Shown here: piece by piece, positions 25,209 through 34,211 of the stretch
How the letters are laid out: each line of letters begins with the position of its first letter
How positions within the stretch are numbered: the stretch's first letter is position 1
Position numbers and translations under genes: made by a program
Assembly: GCF_042646085.1 (NCBI RefSeq)
Contig: NZ_JBHRSZ010000002.1
Coordinates: forward strand, 496,001 to 560,000
DNA from: Litoribrevibacter euphylliae
Lineage (GTDB): Bacteria; Pseudomonadota; Gammaproteobacteria; Pseudomonadales; Litoribrevibacteraceae
DNA: 64,000 nt
Direction of reading: 5' to 3'
The notes under the pieces: generated by a model
The model's input: only the letters and a program-made list of their open reading frames with translations
Told to the model about the DNA's origin: nothing
The model's database searches: none

Positions 25209-28076
25209 ATGGATAAAACATACACACCACAAAATATTGAATCTAACTGGTACAAAACCTGGGAAGAAAAGAACTACTTTGCACCTTCGGGACAAGGCGA
25301 TTCTTACTGCATCATGATTCCGCCACCGAACGTCACCGGTAGCCTTCACATGGGGCATGCATTCCAACAAACGATCATGGATGCATTAACCCGTTACCAT
25401 CGTATGACTGGCCACAACACACTTTGGCAACCAGGTACTGACCACGCAGGTATCGCAACCCAAATGGTGGTTGAGCGTTTGCTAGCGCAAGACGACGTAA
25501 CTCGTCATGATCTGGGTCGCGACAAGTTCATCGACAAAGTTTGGGAATGGAAAGAACAATCCGGCGGCACCATCACCTCTCAACAACGTCGCCTGGGCAC
25601 ATCCGTTGATTGGTCTCGCGAACGCTTTACTATGGACGATGGTTTGTCTGAAGCGGTAAAAGAAGTCTTTGTCCGCTTGTACGAAGAAGACCTAATCTAT
25701 CGTGGTAAGCGTCTGGTTAACTGGGACCCAAAACTTCACACTGCCATTTCTGATCTTGAAGTAGAAAACAAAGACGAATCCGGTTTCCTATGGCACTTCC
25801 GTTACCCGTTAGCGGACGGCGTACAAACCACCGATGGAAAAGATTACATCGTTGTAGCAACGACTCGTCCTGAAACTATGTTGGGCGATACCGCCGTTGC
25901 GGTTCACCCTGAAGATGAGCGCTACACACACTTGGTTGGCAAGTTTGTAGACCTACCTCTGGTGGGGCGTCGCATTCCAATCGTTGCAGATGAATACGTA
26001 GATAAAGAGTTTGGAACCGGCTGCGTTAAGATCACGCCTGCTCATGACTTCAACGACTACGAAGTGGGCAAGCGCCACCAAACCGCACTGATTAACGTAT
26101 TTAATCGTGATGCAAAAATTCTTAAGCAAGCAGAAGCCTTTAACTTTGAAGGTCAACCAATTGATGGCGTTGATTGCACCATTCCTGAAGGTTATGGAGA
26201 ACTGGACCGCTACGACGCTCGTAAGAAAATTGTTGCCGATTTCGAAGCCTTGGGCCTTCTAGAAGAAATTAAAGACCACAGCTTAGTGGTGCCTCGCGGC
26301 GACCGTTCTGGCGTTGTCATCGAGCCTTGGCTAACAGACCAATGGTATGTATCGGCTAAAACGCTGGCAGAACCTGCGATCAAAGCCGTAGAAGACGGTG
26401 ATATTGAATTTGTACCTAAGCAGTGGGAAAACACTTACTTCTCTTGGATGCGTGACATTCAGGATTGGTGTATTTCTCGCCAGCTTTGGTGGGGTCATCA
26501 AATCCCGGCCTGGTATGACAACGACGGTAACGTTTATGTAGGTCGTACCGAAGACGAAGTTCGTGCTAAGCATAACTTGGCGGCTGATATTGAGCTTCGT
26601 CAAGACGAAGACGTGCTCGATACTTGGTTCTCATCCGCACTATGGACCTTCTCTACTTTAGGCTGGCCGCATGACGAGGAAGCACTAAAAACCTTCCACT
26701 CTACTGATGTATTGGTAACAGGTTTTGACATCATCTTCTTCTGGGTTGCCCGAATGATCATGATGACGCTTCACTTCATCAAGAACGAAGACGGCACACC
26801 GCAAGTTCCGTTTAAGAAAGTATATGTAACCGGTCTGATTCGTGATGAGCAAGGCCAGAAGATGTCTAAGTCGAAAGGGAACGTACTTGACCCTATCGAT
26901 TTGATTGACGGTATTGAGCTGGACAATCTGGTTGAGAAACGCACCTCTGGCATGATGCAGCCTCAGCTGAAGCAAAAGATTGAAAAAGCCACCCGTAAAG
27001 CCTTCCCGGAAGGATTTGCAGAAAGCGGCACCGACGCCCTTCGCTTTACCCTAACCTCTTTAGCATCGCTGGGCCGCGACATTAAGTTCGACGTTAAACG
27101 TCTTGAAGGTTACCGCAACTTCTGTAACAAAATCTGGAACGCCGCTCGTTACGTTCAAATGAACACCGAAGACGAGAATGGCAATGCATTGGATTGTGGT
27201 CAAAACGGTGGCGACATTGAATTAAGCGTAGCTGATCGTTGGATCATCTCTCGCCTGCAATCAGTGGAAGCAGACGTTCAGAAATACTACGAGCAATATC
27301 GTTTCGACTTGATGAGCCAAACGCTGTATGAATTCATCTGGAACGAATACTGCGATTGGTATTTGGAGCTTTCCAAGCCGGTCTTCTGGAACGAAAACAG
27401 CACCGAAGCGCAACTACGTGGAACACGTCGCACTTTGGTTCGCGTACTTGAAACGACTTTACGCTTGATTCACCCAATCATGCCGTTCATCTCTGAAGAG
27501 ATCTGGCAATCGATTAAAGGTTTGGCCGGCGTTGAAGGTGATTCCATCATGCTTCAAGCCTTCCCTGTCGCAGATGAAAGCAAGATCGATCAGCAGGCCG
27601 AGCAAGACATCGAATGGCTAAAAGGTGTGATCGTTGGTGTTCGTAACATTCGTGGTGAAATGAACATCGCACCGAGCAAAGCTTTGGATCTATTGTTCCG
27701 TAATGGTTCAGAAGACGATAAGCAGCGTTTAGCTAACAACGAAAACTTCCTGAAAGCACTGGCTAAGTTGGAATCCATCACTTGGTTGAATGACGGCGAT
27801 GAAGCCCCTATGTCAGCCACGCAGTTAGTGGGCCAGATGGAAGTACTTGTTCCTATGGCTGGTCTGATCGACAAAGACGCCGAAATCGCTCGCCTTAACA
27901 AAGAGCTGGAAAAACTGCAAAAAGACATTCAGCGCATCTCTGGCAAACTCAACAATGAGAACTTTGTTAGTAAAGCACCAGAAGCCGTGGTTGCAAAAGA
28001 AAAGGCCAAGCTGGACGAAATGTCTGCGGCATCTTCCAAGCTAAACGAGCAAATGGAAGCCATTAAGAGCATGTAA
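25209..28076 (+). CDS. valS: valyl-tRNA synthetase
   Basis: This is a 955-residue class I synthetase. HMGH follows PPPNVTGS near residue 45, the CP1 editing domain covers about 190-340 with TTRPETMLGDTAVAVHPED, and KMSKSKGN lies near 560. The anticodon-binding helical domain and a C-terminal coiled-coil arm (AEIARLNKELEKLQKDIQR) follow. It charges tRNA-Val with valine and hydrolyses mischarged threonine. Length is normal. The preceding 163 bp hold the likely promoter but no T-box or other recognised leader. A clear terminator follows at 28098. Confidence 0.98.
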   Translation: MDKTYTPQNIESNWYKTWEEKNYFAPSGQGDSYCIMIPPPNVTGSLHMGHAFQQTIMDALTRYHRMTGHNTLWQPGTDHAGIATQMVVERLLAQDDVTRHDLGRDKFIDKVWEWKEQSGGTITSQQRRLGTSVDWSRERFTMDDGLSEAVKEVFVRLYEEDLIYRGKRLVNWDPKLHTAISDLEVENKDESGFLWHFRYPLADGVQTTDGKDYIVVATTRPETMLGDTAVAVHPEDERYTHLVGKFVDLPLVGRRIPIVADEYVDKEFGTGCVKITPAHDFNDYEVGKRHQTALINVFNRDAKILKQAEAFNFEGQPIDGVDCTIPEGYGELDRYDARKKIVADFEALGLLEEIKDHSLVVPRGDRSGVVIEPWLTDQWYVSAKTLAEPAIKAVEDGDIEFVPKQWENTYFSWMRDIQDWCISRQLWWGHQIPAWYDNDGNVYVGRTEDEVRAKHNLAADIELRQDEDVLDTWFSSALWTFSTLGWPHDEEALKTFHSTDVLVTGFDIIFFWVARMIMMTLHFIKNEDGTPQVPFKKVYVTGLIRDEQGQKMSKSKGNVLDPIDLIDGIELDNLVEKRTSGMMQPQLKQKIEKATRKAFPEGFAESGTDALRFTLTSLASLGRDIKFDVKRLEGYRNFCNKIWNAARYVQMNTEDENGNALDCGQNGGDIELSVADRWIISRLQSVEADVQKYYEQYRFDLMSQTLYEFIWNEYCDWYLELSKPVFWNENSTEAQLRGTRRTLVRVLETTLRLIHPIMPFISEEIWQSIKGLAGVEGDSIMLQAFPVADESKIDQQAEQDIEWLKGVIVGVRNIRGEMNIAPSKALDLLFRNGSEDDKQRLANNENFLKALAKLESITWLNDGDEAPMSATQLVGQMEVLVPMAGLIDKDAEIARLNKELEKLQKDIQRISGKLNNENFVSKAPEAVVAKEKAKLDEMSAASSKLNEQMEAIKSM

Positions 28077-28097
28077 CGTCTTAGTTGCTGATTAATC

Positions 28098-28121
28098 AAG
28101 GAGGCAAAAGCCTCCTTTTTT
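28098..28121 (+). terminator. rho-independent terminator of valS
   Basis: AAGGAGGC and GCCTCCTT form an 8-bp stem with an AAAA loop, followed by a T-run. It lies 22 bp after the valS stop. Confidence 0.93.
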
Positions 28122-28207
28122 GGTTACGCTTTAAGTCAGTGCTTCCCTGATCTTCCAACGTTTATGAAACAACGTTTAATTTATCTCTCAACAGAAGTGG
28201 ACTCTAT

Positions 28208-28693
28208 ATGAAAATCGATATTTTTTGCACCGGTGGCACCATCGACAAAATTTACTTTGACGCCAAAAGTGATTACCAAGTCGGAGAGCCTAAAGTCGGT
28301 CGAATTCTTGAGGCGTATAACCTCAACATTGACTTCGAGGTTCACTCGGTCTTGAAAAAAGACAGCCTGGAGATGACGGATCAGGATCGTCAGCAATTAA
28401 AGGATGCGATTTCCAGCTGTTCTAATGATTTGATTTTGGTCACCCACGGCACGGACACCATGCCGGAAACCGCCGATGTACTGAAAGACCTTACCGATAA
28501 GACCATTGTAATGTTTGGCGCCATGGAACCCGCCATGTACAAGACCAGCGATGCCGAGTTTAATGCTGGCTGTGCGGTAGGCGCAGTTCAGTCACTTCCT
28601 AAAGGAGTTTACATTGCCATGAGCGGCCGCATCTTTGAGGCAGGAAAAGTTAAGAAAAACGTAGAAAAAGGGATATTTGAGATTAAAGAATAA
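28208..28693 (+). CDS. asparaginase N-terminal-domain protein
   Basis: This is a 161-residue protein carrying only the N-terminal domain of the L-asparaginase fold. Both catalytic threonine motifs are present: CTGGTIDKIY (residues 7-16) and THGTDTM (about 79-85, with the following Asp). Full-size asparaginases are about 330 residues, with a C-terminal domain that completes the active site in the dimer; that half is missing here with no sign of a frameshift, since the frame closes cleanly. Stand-alone one-domain versions exist as a family; activity and substrate are not known to me. Confidence 0.82.
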   Translation: MKIDIFCTGGTIDKIYFDAKSDYQVGEPKVGRILEAYNLNIDFEVHSVLKKDSLEMTDQDRQQLKDAISSCSNDLILVTHGTDTMPETADVLKDLTDKTIVMFGAMEPAMYKTSDAEFNAGCAVGAVQSLPKGVYIAMSGRIFEAGKVKKNVEKGIFEIKE

Positions 28694-28772
28694 TCTTATT
28701 CCGTTGAAGTACGCCTAGGTGTTTTGGAACCCTGTCACAAAACACCTAATTTCTTTTCTACAAACCAAGGCA

Positions 28773-29006
28773 CTAAAAAAGCTCAACATCGTTCGCTGCA
28801 GGTGAACGACTGTTCATTTCCAGTTTGACCAAATCAAATAAATCATTCAGCTCAGAATCCGTCAAAGCAGTCAATTTTAAGCTCTTAAACACTCGCTGAG
28901 ACATAAGGTCAAATTGGTAGCAATTGGCATGCGCAGGCGCACCGCCCTCAACCGTAACCACATCACGACTTCCTACAACATTACAATCGCAATAGACACA
29001 ACGCAT
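28773..29006 (-). CDS. small Cys-motif protein, possible zinc finger
   Basis: This is a small protein of 77 residues starting MRCVYCDCNVVGSRDVV. Cys residues in CVYC and a downstream HANC (about residue 28) could hold a zinc in a treble-clef-like arrangement. The C-terminal part is helical (LTDSELNDLFDLVKLEMN). ATG 29006 is chosen because it places the CxxC at the N-terminus; the frame extends to a TTG at 29027. No good ribosome binding site is visible. I do not recognise the family; codon use and the coherent fold pattern suggest a real gene. Confidence 0.6.
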   Translation of the reverse strand: MRCVYCDCNVVGSRDVVTVEGGAPAHANCYQFDLMSQRVFKSLKLTALTDSELNDLFDLVKLEMNSRSPAANDVELF

Positions 29007-29236
29007 AAAAAATAACCAAGTAGTCAAATAAATAATTAGACCGACAATATACCGATAGAATAAACAAACTCAGTAACCTTTTAGTTACTAAGGTTTTATT
29101 CGCGTTACAATTCCAAGTAATCTACTAAAACACTCAACTACTCTGTCGTAATTTCTCAACTTTATATCGTAATGGGCTTGTTATAATCTTTCGAACTACA
29201 ACTCTAATATAACTAAAACGATAAATACGGTAACCC

Positions 29237-30457
29237 ATGCTGGAAGCATTCTTTGATCCTGAACTTTGGAAATACTTAAGTATTCCCATCATCGCTGGCC
29301 TGGTCGGCTGGAGTACCAACTGGTTGGCCATTCAACTCACTTTCTACCCGGTAGAATTTCAAGGCGTTAAGAAACCTTTTCTAGGTTGGCAAGGCATTGT
29401 TCCTCGCTCCTATAAAAAGATGGCTTCCATCTGTGTCGACACCACAATGAGTAAGCTCGGCACCTTATCAGACATTATCAACAGCTTAGAACCCAAAGTT
29501 CTGATAGATCGCATGATTCAAGTGCTCATCCCTAAAGTGGAGTACATGGTTGATGACATCATGCGTAAAGAAAAACCAGTGCTCTGGGAAAACCTACCAA
29601 AAGCGGCTAAAAACAAAGTATACAATCATGTAAAAACGGAACTTCCAAAACGCCTGGATGCCATTGTTTCAGACTTTCAACAGGATGCAGATCAGCTGAT
29701 CAACCTTAAAGATTTGGTGATTACGGAATTAGGAAACGATAAGAAACTCCTGAACCGCATCTTTCTTGAATCCGGCAACCAAGAATTCAAATTCATTATC
29801 AATTCTGGATTATATTTCGGCGCAGCCTTTGGCTTGATCCAGATGATTATCTGGTATTTCTTTGCTGCATGGTGGATTCTGCCATTGTTTGGCTTATTGG
29901 TTGGATACATCACCAACTGGATTGCGTTAAACATTGTCTTCAGACCATTAAACCCTGTTCGGCTATGGAAAATCTCAGTGCAAGGCATCTTTCTGAAACG
30001 CCAAAAAGAAGTATCCAAGGCATGGTGTGACATTGTCGCTTTCGAACTGTTAACCATTGAGAACTTCAGCAAAGCCTTGCTTGAAGGCCCAAACAGCCAT
30101 AAAACTCGCAGTCTAGTAGATAAGCACATCCGCAATCTCTTAGATGATTCCCTGGCTCTTCGCACCTTAGCTCAAATGACGATGGGACCAGCAGGCTATG
30201 CCAACCTCAAAGACAACATGGCTAACTTGGCCTTCGAATATTCCAAAGAACCCTTTAAAGACAAGCGCTTTAACGAGGACCGCGCCGCATTAGTATCTGA
30301 CATGATTCGCGAGCGAATGGAAGCACTCACACCCGAAGAGTTCCAAGGCGTTTTGAGACCAGCCTTTCAGGAAGATGAGTGGATGTTGATCCTTGCAGGC
30401 GGGATTTTGGGACTTTTTGCAGGTTTTGCTCAATTAGTCTTTATTTTTGGTGGCTGA
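29237..30457 (+). CDS. DUF445 family membrane protein
   Basis: This is a 406-residue protein of the DUF445 (YheB-like) family. The pattern PIIAGLVGWSTNWLAI at the N-terminus recurs internally as GLLVGYITNWIALNIVFRP (about 230-248), the family's repeated (G)xxTNWxAI motif. TM helices lie at about 10-30, 195-245 and 385-405, with long amphipathic helices between them. The function is not established. TATAAT at 29182-29187 could be the -10 box of its promoter, without an obvious -35. Confidence 0.88.
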   Translation: MLEAFFDPELWKYLSIPIIAGLVGWSTNWLAIQLTFYPVEFQGVKKPFLGWQGIVPRSYKKMASICVDTTMSKLGTLSDIINSLEPKVLIDRMIQVLIPKVEYMVDDIMRKEKPVLWENLPKAAKNKVYNHVKTELPKRLDAIVSDFQQDADQLINLKDLVITELGNDKKLLNRIFLESGNQEFKFIINSGLYFGAAFGLIQMIIWYFFAAWWILPLFGLLVGYITNWIALNIVFRPLNPVRLWKISVQGIFLKRQKEVSKAWCDIVAFELLTIENFSKALLEGPNSHKTRSLVDKHIRNLLDDSLALRTLAQMTMGPAGYANLKDNMANLAFEYSKEPFKDKRFNEDRAALVSDMIRERMEALTPEEFQGVLRPAFQEDEWMLILAGGILGLFAGFAQLVFIFGG

Positions 30458-30518
30458 TTCTAATCTTATTCGTTATAACATTTCACAAGAATAAAAATTC
30501 GGTTATCCAACACCTAGT

Positions 30519-30561
30519 CAGTCAGAGATGAGAAAGTAATTTCCACTGATATCTCTGACTG
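30519..30561. promoter_or_regulatory. 11-bp inverted repeat ahead of the phaD-like gene
   Basis: CAGTCAGAGAT (30519-30529) and ATCTCTGACTG (30551-30561) are exact inverted repeats, 21 bp apart, 55 bp before the TetR-type gene. They could be an autoregulatory operator (two half-sites about three helical turns apart) or an RNA hairpin in the leader. No T-run follows, so it is not a typical terminator of the DUF445 gene. Confidence 0.5.
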
Positions 30562-30615
30562 CCAGTGCTTTTGCCAAAGGATAAGTATCTGGAAAAGGAT
30601 CATAGGCAGGCAGTT

Positions 30616-31236
30616 ATGAAAACCAGAGACAGAATTCTTGTAACCAGTCTCGAATTATTTAACGAGTTTGGCGAGCCCAACGTTACCACCATTCATATCG
30701 CCGACGAAATGGACATTTCGCCGGGCAATCTCTATTACCACTTCAGAAATAAAAACGAAATTATTTATGAGCTTTATCAGAAGTTTGAAAAGCGCATGAA
30801 TGAAATTTTGGTTCCGCCACCAGAAGATCGCCAAATCACTATGGAAGATCACTGGTTGTTTGTTCATCTGCTGTTTGAGCATATCTGGGAATATCGCTTC
30901 ATCTATCGCAACCTGCCCGACTTATTAGCCAGTGTCGATAAACTCGCTACACACTTCAATCGTATCTTGGACAAAAAAGAACGAGTGAATAAAGCGATTT
31001 GTGAAGGGTTAATTGCCAACGGGACTATGCTTGCCAGTCTCGAAGAAGTGAATGCTTTATCCCAGAACATCACCATGACGATGACTTATTGGTTGAATTA
31101 TGAAAATGTGAGAAACAAAGGCAAACACACAGAAGATTTAGGGAAAGGCGTCTATCAGGTAATGAGTCTTCTTACTCCCTATCTTGAACCAACTCACAGA
31201 GCCTTCATGCAAGATCTCAGTAAGAAATACCTTTAA
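30616..31236 (+). CDS. phaD: TetR/AcrR-type regulator, PhaD-like
   Basis: This is a 206-residue TetR-family protein. The N-terminal HTH runs MKTRDRILVTSLELFNEFGE, then PNVTTIHIADEMDISPGNLYYHF, where NLYYHF is the recognition-helix signature. The C-terminal ligand domain starts DHWLFVHLLFEHIWEYRFIYR and resembles Pseudomonas PhaD, which activates phaI/phaF phasin genes in response to fatty-acid metabolites. ATG 30616 is used because MKTRDRIL is the family start; the frame runs back to 30565. It converges on a phasin gene, supporting the PhaD role. The identification is by recalled similarity, not by search. Confidence 0.78.
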   Translation: MKTRDRILVTSLELFNEFGEPNVTTIHIADEMDISPGNLYYHFRNKNEIIYELYQKFEKRMNEILVPPPEDRQITMEDHWLFVHLLFEHIWEYRFIYRNLPDLLASVDKLATHFNRILDKKERVNKAICEGLIANGTMLASLEEVNALSQNITMTMTYWLNYENVRNKGKHTEDLGKGVYQVMSLLTPYLEPTHRAFMQDLSKKYL

Positions 31237-31267
31237 GACATGTAAGATTACAAAACCAGAAAGCACT

Positions 31268-31294
31268 AAAAAAGCCTCGTAAAGAGGCTTTTTT
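31268..31294. terminator. bidirectional terminator between phaD-like and phasin genes
   Basis: A-run, GCCTC, a GTAAA loop, GAGGC and a T-run form a symmetric element that serves both convergent genes. Confidence 0.9.
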
Positions 31295-31341
31295 AATCCG
31301 ATGTTTCTGAACAACTAAAACATCACGTGGTAGTGTTCAGA

Positions 31342-31767
31342 TTAGCCTTTTGAAAGAGCTTTAACAGATTTATTCAATGCATCTACTTTTTTAATCAATG
31401 TATCAACATCTGATTTACTTGGCATGCCAAGCAGATGAACAACACGTTCAACACCTTGCTCCATGAAAGACTCTACTTTTTCAAGAGATTCATTCAGCTT
31501 GGCTTTTAACTCTTCAATAGATTGATTCGCACGCTCACGAAGCTCATTGGTTTTAGCAAAAGTTTCATTGGTTACTTCCGTCGCGCGAGACTCTACCTCT
31601 TCACCTTCCTTGATTAAAGACTCAATCACTTTCACGCTTTCTTCTTCTGCTTTGGCATACGCGCCAAGTGCCGCCAACCAAATTTGATGAGCAGAATCAC
31701 GAACTTTACCTGCCAGTTTCACACCTGACTCTTCTTCTACTTCAACAGACTCAACAACTTCAGACAT
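31342..31767 (-). CDS. phasin family (PHA granule-associated) protein
   Basis: This is a 141-residue, wholly helical, acidic protein with phasin features: a VRDSAHQIWLAALGAYAKAE segment (about 23-42) characteristic of PhaF/PhaI-type granule proteins, a heptad-like helix (ELRERANQSIEELKAKLNES) and a C-terminal leucine-zipper-like stretch (LIKKVDALNKSVKALSKG). It lacks the Lys/Ala-rich histone-like tail of PhaF. Phasins coat polyhydroxyalkanoate granules and control their size. The strong ribosome binding site AAGGA is in place. The PhaD-like gene opposite suggests regulation by PHA status. Confidence 0.88.
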   Translation of the reverse strand: MSEVVESVEVEEESGVKLAGKVRDSAHQIWLAALGAYAKAEEESVKVIESLIKEGEEVESRATEVTNETFAKTNELRERANQSIEELKAKLNESLEKVESFMEQGVERVVHLLGMPSKSDVDTLIKKVDALNKSVKALSKG

Positions 31768-31992
31768 AACTAGTTTCCTTATTTAGGTTAAACACAAACA
31801 CGTCCTTGAAAGTGCAACTTAACCATTCAAAGTGTGCTGAAGGTTTCATCCGATAGTAGCAACGCCCTTTAGAATACACATACTAAAGAACTTCGTCATA
31901 AAGTCTGATTTTTATGGCAGATAACGGTAAGTAATTGCCACTCAAATTACGGCAAGAACCATCCTTTTAAGAAGCTTAAATAACAAGCAAAA

Positions 31993-32017
31993 ATAAACCC
32001 GCCAAAAGCGGGTTTAT
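31993..32017. terminator. rho-independent terminator
   Basis: ATAAACCCGC pairs with GCGGGTTTAT around a short CAAAA loop. It lies 24 bp past the stop of the hypothetical gene at 32041 (minus strand). The T-rich tail is short. Confidence 0.7.
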
Positions 32018-32040
32018 CAAAGGGGATACGAAAATGGGAG

Positions 32041-32541
32041 CTACTGGATGCCTAAATAACCATAGCCGGAGACACGCTGGTAAGCACTGGTAGGATAACT
32101 CGGTGCTGTTATGTTCTTTAGCGTAGTTAAAAGCTTATTCATTCCTTCTAACGTTGCCGAGTCTTCACCTTGCATAGCCAATTCCTGGGCTTGATCTTGG
32201 AGCACATTTACTGCTTGCTCAGGAGTCTGGATGGTCTGGGTTCGAGTTTGCAACGGAATATGGTTGAGATTTTCTAATGATAAAAATCCGTACTCGTATA
32301 GTGTATGAGCCAAGTCACCGATCTGCGTTTCCGCCTTCATCGAAGCCATTAGCTCTTTAGACATTTGCTCCAATTGACTGGCACGACCGGAAATAGAGAC
32401 CTGATCACTGTACGGGTTACTCTGGTCATCACCACCTTTCTGCTGACCATTTTTTGACTTAGGTACGGCTTCTACACTTTGTTTACTGGGCGAATGAGTC
32501 GAAGAGTTGACACTATTCCCCGTAATTTGATTAATCGGCAT
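32041..32541 (-). CDS. hypothetical protein with FlgM-like motif
   Basis: This is a protein of 166 residues. The first 45 are polar and probably disordered (Ser, Gln, Lys, Asn); then comes NPYSDQVSISGRASQLEQM, which recalls the VSLSxxAxQL pattern of anti-sigma FlgM and some flagellar-associated proteins. The rest is helical (LAHTLYEYGFLSLENLN; PEQAVNVLQDQAQELAMQG). ATG 32541 is preceded by AAGGGGA, so I prefer it to the upstream start at 32595. The match to FlgM is one short motif only; I cannot assign a function. Confidence 0.65.
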   Translation of the reverse strand: MPINQITGNSVNSSTHSPSKQSVEAVPKSKNGQQKGGDDQSNPYSDQVSISGRASQLEQMSKELMASMKAETQIGDLAHTLYEYGFLSLENLNHIPLQTRTQTIQTPEQAVNVLQDQAQELAMQGEDSATLEGMNKLLTTLKNITAPSYPTSAYQRVSGYGYLGIQ

Positions 32542-32610
32542 GGTTTTATCCCCTTTATATGTAACATTTCGTATCTCACTTAACAAAATGCACAAACCAT
32601 ACCAAACTGA

Positions 32611-32958
32611 TCAATTTTCAGCCAAACCACCTAAACAAGCGTCAATTGCATTTAAAATCATCAATAACCGAGATATATCAACGGTACTCGTTTTAAAAAA
32701 CTCTTCAGCCATGGGCGCTATGCCACAGCGAGAAGGCAATGGACTTTCACTCTCTATAAGCTCGTGCATTTTTGGCAGGAAAATAAACTGCATCCACTCA
32801 GGCAATGACATGGTGTCATAAGCAAACGGTTGCTGACTTAAAAAAGCATCAGGCGCTGGCGGGCGATCAGCCCACACACCTAAATGCGTCATCTCTCCTT
32901 CCAGCTCTACCAAAAGCTCATGTATCGGAAAAGCCTCAAGTGATTCATTATTTGTCAT
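32611..32958 (-). CDS. YqcC family protein (DUF446)
   Basis: This is a 115-residue protein matching YqcC: an N-terminal helix LLVELEGEMTHLGVWADRPP, the central FAYDTMSLPEWMQFIFLPKMH and a C-terminal LMILNAIDACL helix. YqcC is a small all-helical protein of unknown function, often next to the pseudouridine synthase truC; that gene is not here. AGAGGAAG gives a good ribosome binding site. Confidence 0.9.
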   Translation of the reverse strand: MTNNESLEAFPIHELLVELEGEMTHLGVWADRPPAPDAFLSQQPFAYDTMSLPEWMQFIFLPKMHELIESESPLPSRCGIAPMAEEFFKTSTVDISRLLMILNAIDACLGGLAEN

Positions 32959-33064
32959 TCCTGGAATCTTCCTCTGTTTCTTTGCGTGCTATAATGCGCC
33001 GCCAAGATTATTTTCAATTTCATTTTTTAACTTCAAGATCAATTCGAAGACAAACAAGGGCCTT

Positions 33065-34123
33065 ATGGAAACCGCAGTTAATACCATTACCGATTTTGTA
33101 AAATCTCTCGACGCTGAACTTCGTGTATTCGACATGGGACGCAGATTATATCGGCTCTCAAACGGTCAATTCCAGAAATTCGAAAATCTTGAAATTCCCT
33201 ACCCAACACCATTGCAACGTCACGCTTGGTTAGGCTTCTTAATTTGGTGGAACGAAACTAAAGAAGAACCTTTGATTTGGTTCTTAAAATTACCTTTGGA
33301 TGAACAAGGGAAAATCATTCCTGCCACCCGCGACGATTTCATTCAACGATTAATGAAAGCCATTCAAAACCGCGTCAACAATCCTGGCAGCAAAGAACAA
33401 AGCATCCTGAACGAATCCGAACTCGCGTTCACACCAAATCAAGAACGCATGGCGAGCTTCCATGCTAAATCTTCTCGCTTTATTGGTAAGCACGCGTCGA
33501 GCTACTATGAACCAGCCATTAGCTATTTAAAAGGCGAGCAAACGCCGGAACAGTGGGAAGCATTAGGGCTTCAAGGTTTGGCAGACGTATGCGCCCGTCT
33601 TGAAGACCTTAACCATGCAGAGATCATCAAAAAAGCTTTGGAATGGTTACCTGAAGCACCTAAATATCAGGTTCTTGCGTTATTAGAGAATGAAGAAATA
33701 CCTACAGAATTGGCGCTCTACATTCTTAACCTGTTGGAGAACTCATTGGATTCTCAGGCACCTAACCAGGCTTTAATAGCATCGGGTTTAAGAGCGCTAT
33801 CAGGATCAAAAACGATTCAACCAAGACAAGCATTAATCCTGAAGATTTTATCTACACCAAGTATTCAGGATGATTTAGAAATTCTTTCAACCATTGTAAG
33901 CCGTTGCTGGATGGATTTAGAAAACCCAGAGATTTGCCACCAGCTATTTGAACGAGTGGCTAAACAAGAAGCGGGCGAACAAATTTTTGTTCAATTCTTT
34001 ATTGATTTGGTCGCAATACCTGGCGTTCGTACCTGGTTAATGGAGATGGTGCGAAGAACAGAACGCTCAGAAGAACTAAGTCGCTGTATTGGTCAATTAT
34101 TTGGTGCTATTCAGAAACATTAA
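33065..34123 (+). CDS. DUF3549 family protein
   Basis: This is a 352-residue soluble protein recognised as DUF3549: the N-terminus contains FVKSLDAELRVFDMGRRLYRL and a WLGFLIWW segment, followed by a helical-repeat region (about 150-350) with SRFIGKHASSYYEPA. The family is limited to gammaproteobacteria and has no known function. AAGGG precedes the ATG. The gene is divergent from the yqcC-like gene with about 100 bp between them. Helical repeats suggest a scaffold role, which is inference. Confidence 0.85.
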   Translation: METAVNTITDFVKSLDAELRVFDMGRRLYRLSNGQFQKFENLEIPYPTPLQRHAWLGFLIWWNETKEEPLIWFLKLPLDEQGKIIPATRDDFIQRLMKAIQNRVNNPGSKEQSILNESELAFTPNQERMASFHAKSSRFIGKHASSYYEPAISYLKGEQTPEQWEALGLQGLADVCARLEDLNHAEIIKKALEWLPEAPKYQVLALLENEEIPTELALYILNLLENSLDSQAPNQALIASGLRALSGSKTIQPRQALILKILSTPSIQDDLEILSTIVSRCWMDLENPEICHQLFERVAKQEAGEQIFVQFFIDLVAIPGVRTWLMEMVRRTERSEELSRCIGQLFGAIQKH

Positions 34124-34159
34124 GCTCCACTACTAAAGTGACCACACTTCTCCTGCCAT

Positions 34160-34192
34160 AAAAAATGCCACGTCATAGCGTGGCACTTTTTA
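34160..34192. terminator. bidirectional rho-independent terminator
   Basis: A-run, T, GCCACG, a TCATAG loop, CGTGGC and a T-run lie between the convergent DUF3549 and ParA genes. Confidence 0.85.
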
Positions 34193-34211
34193 TGAATTCT
34201 GATATTTAGTA

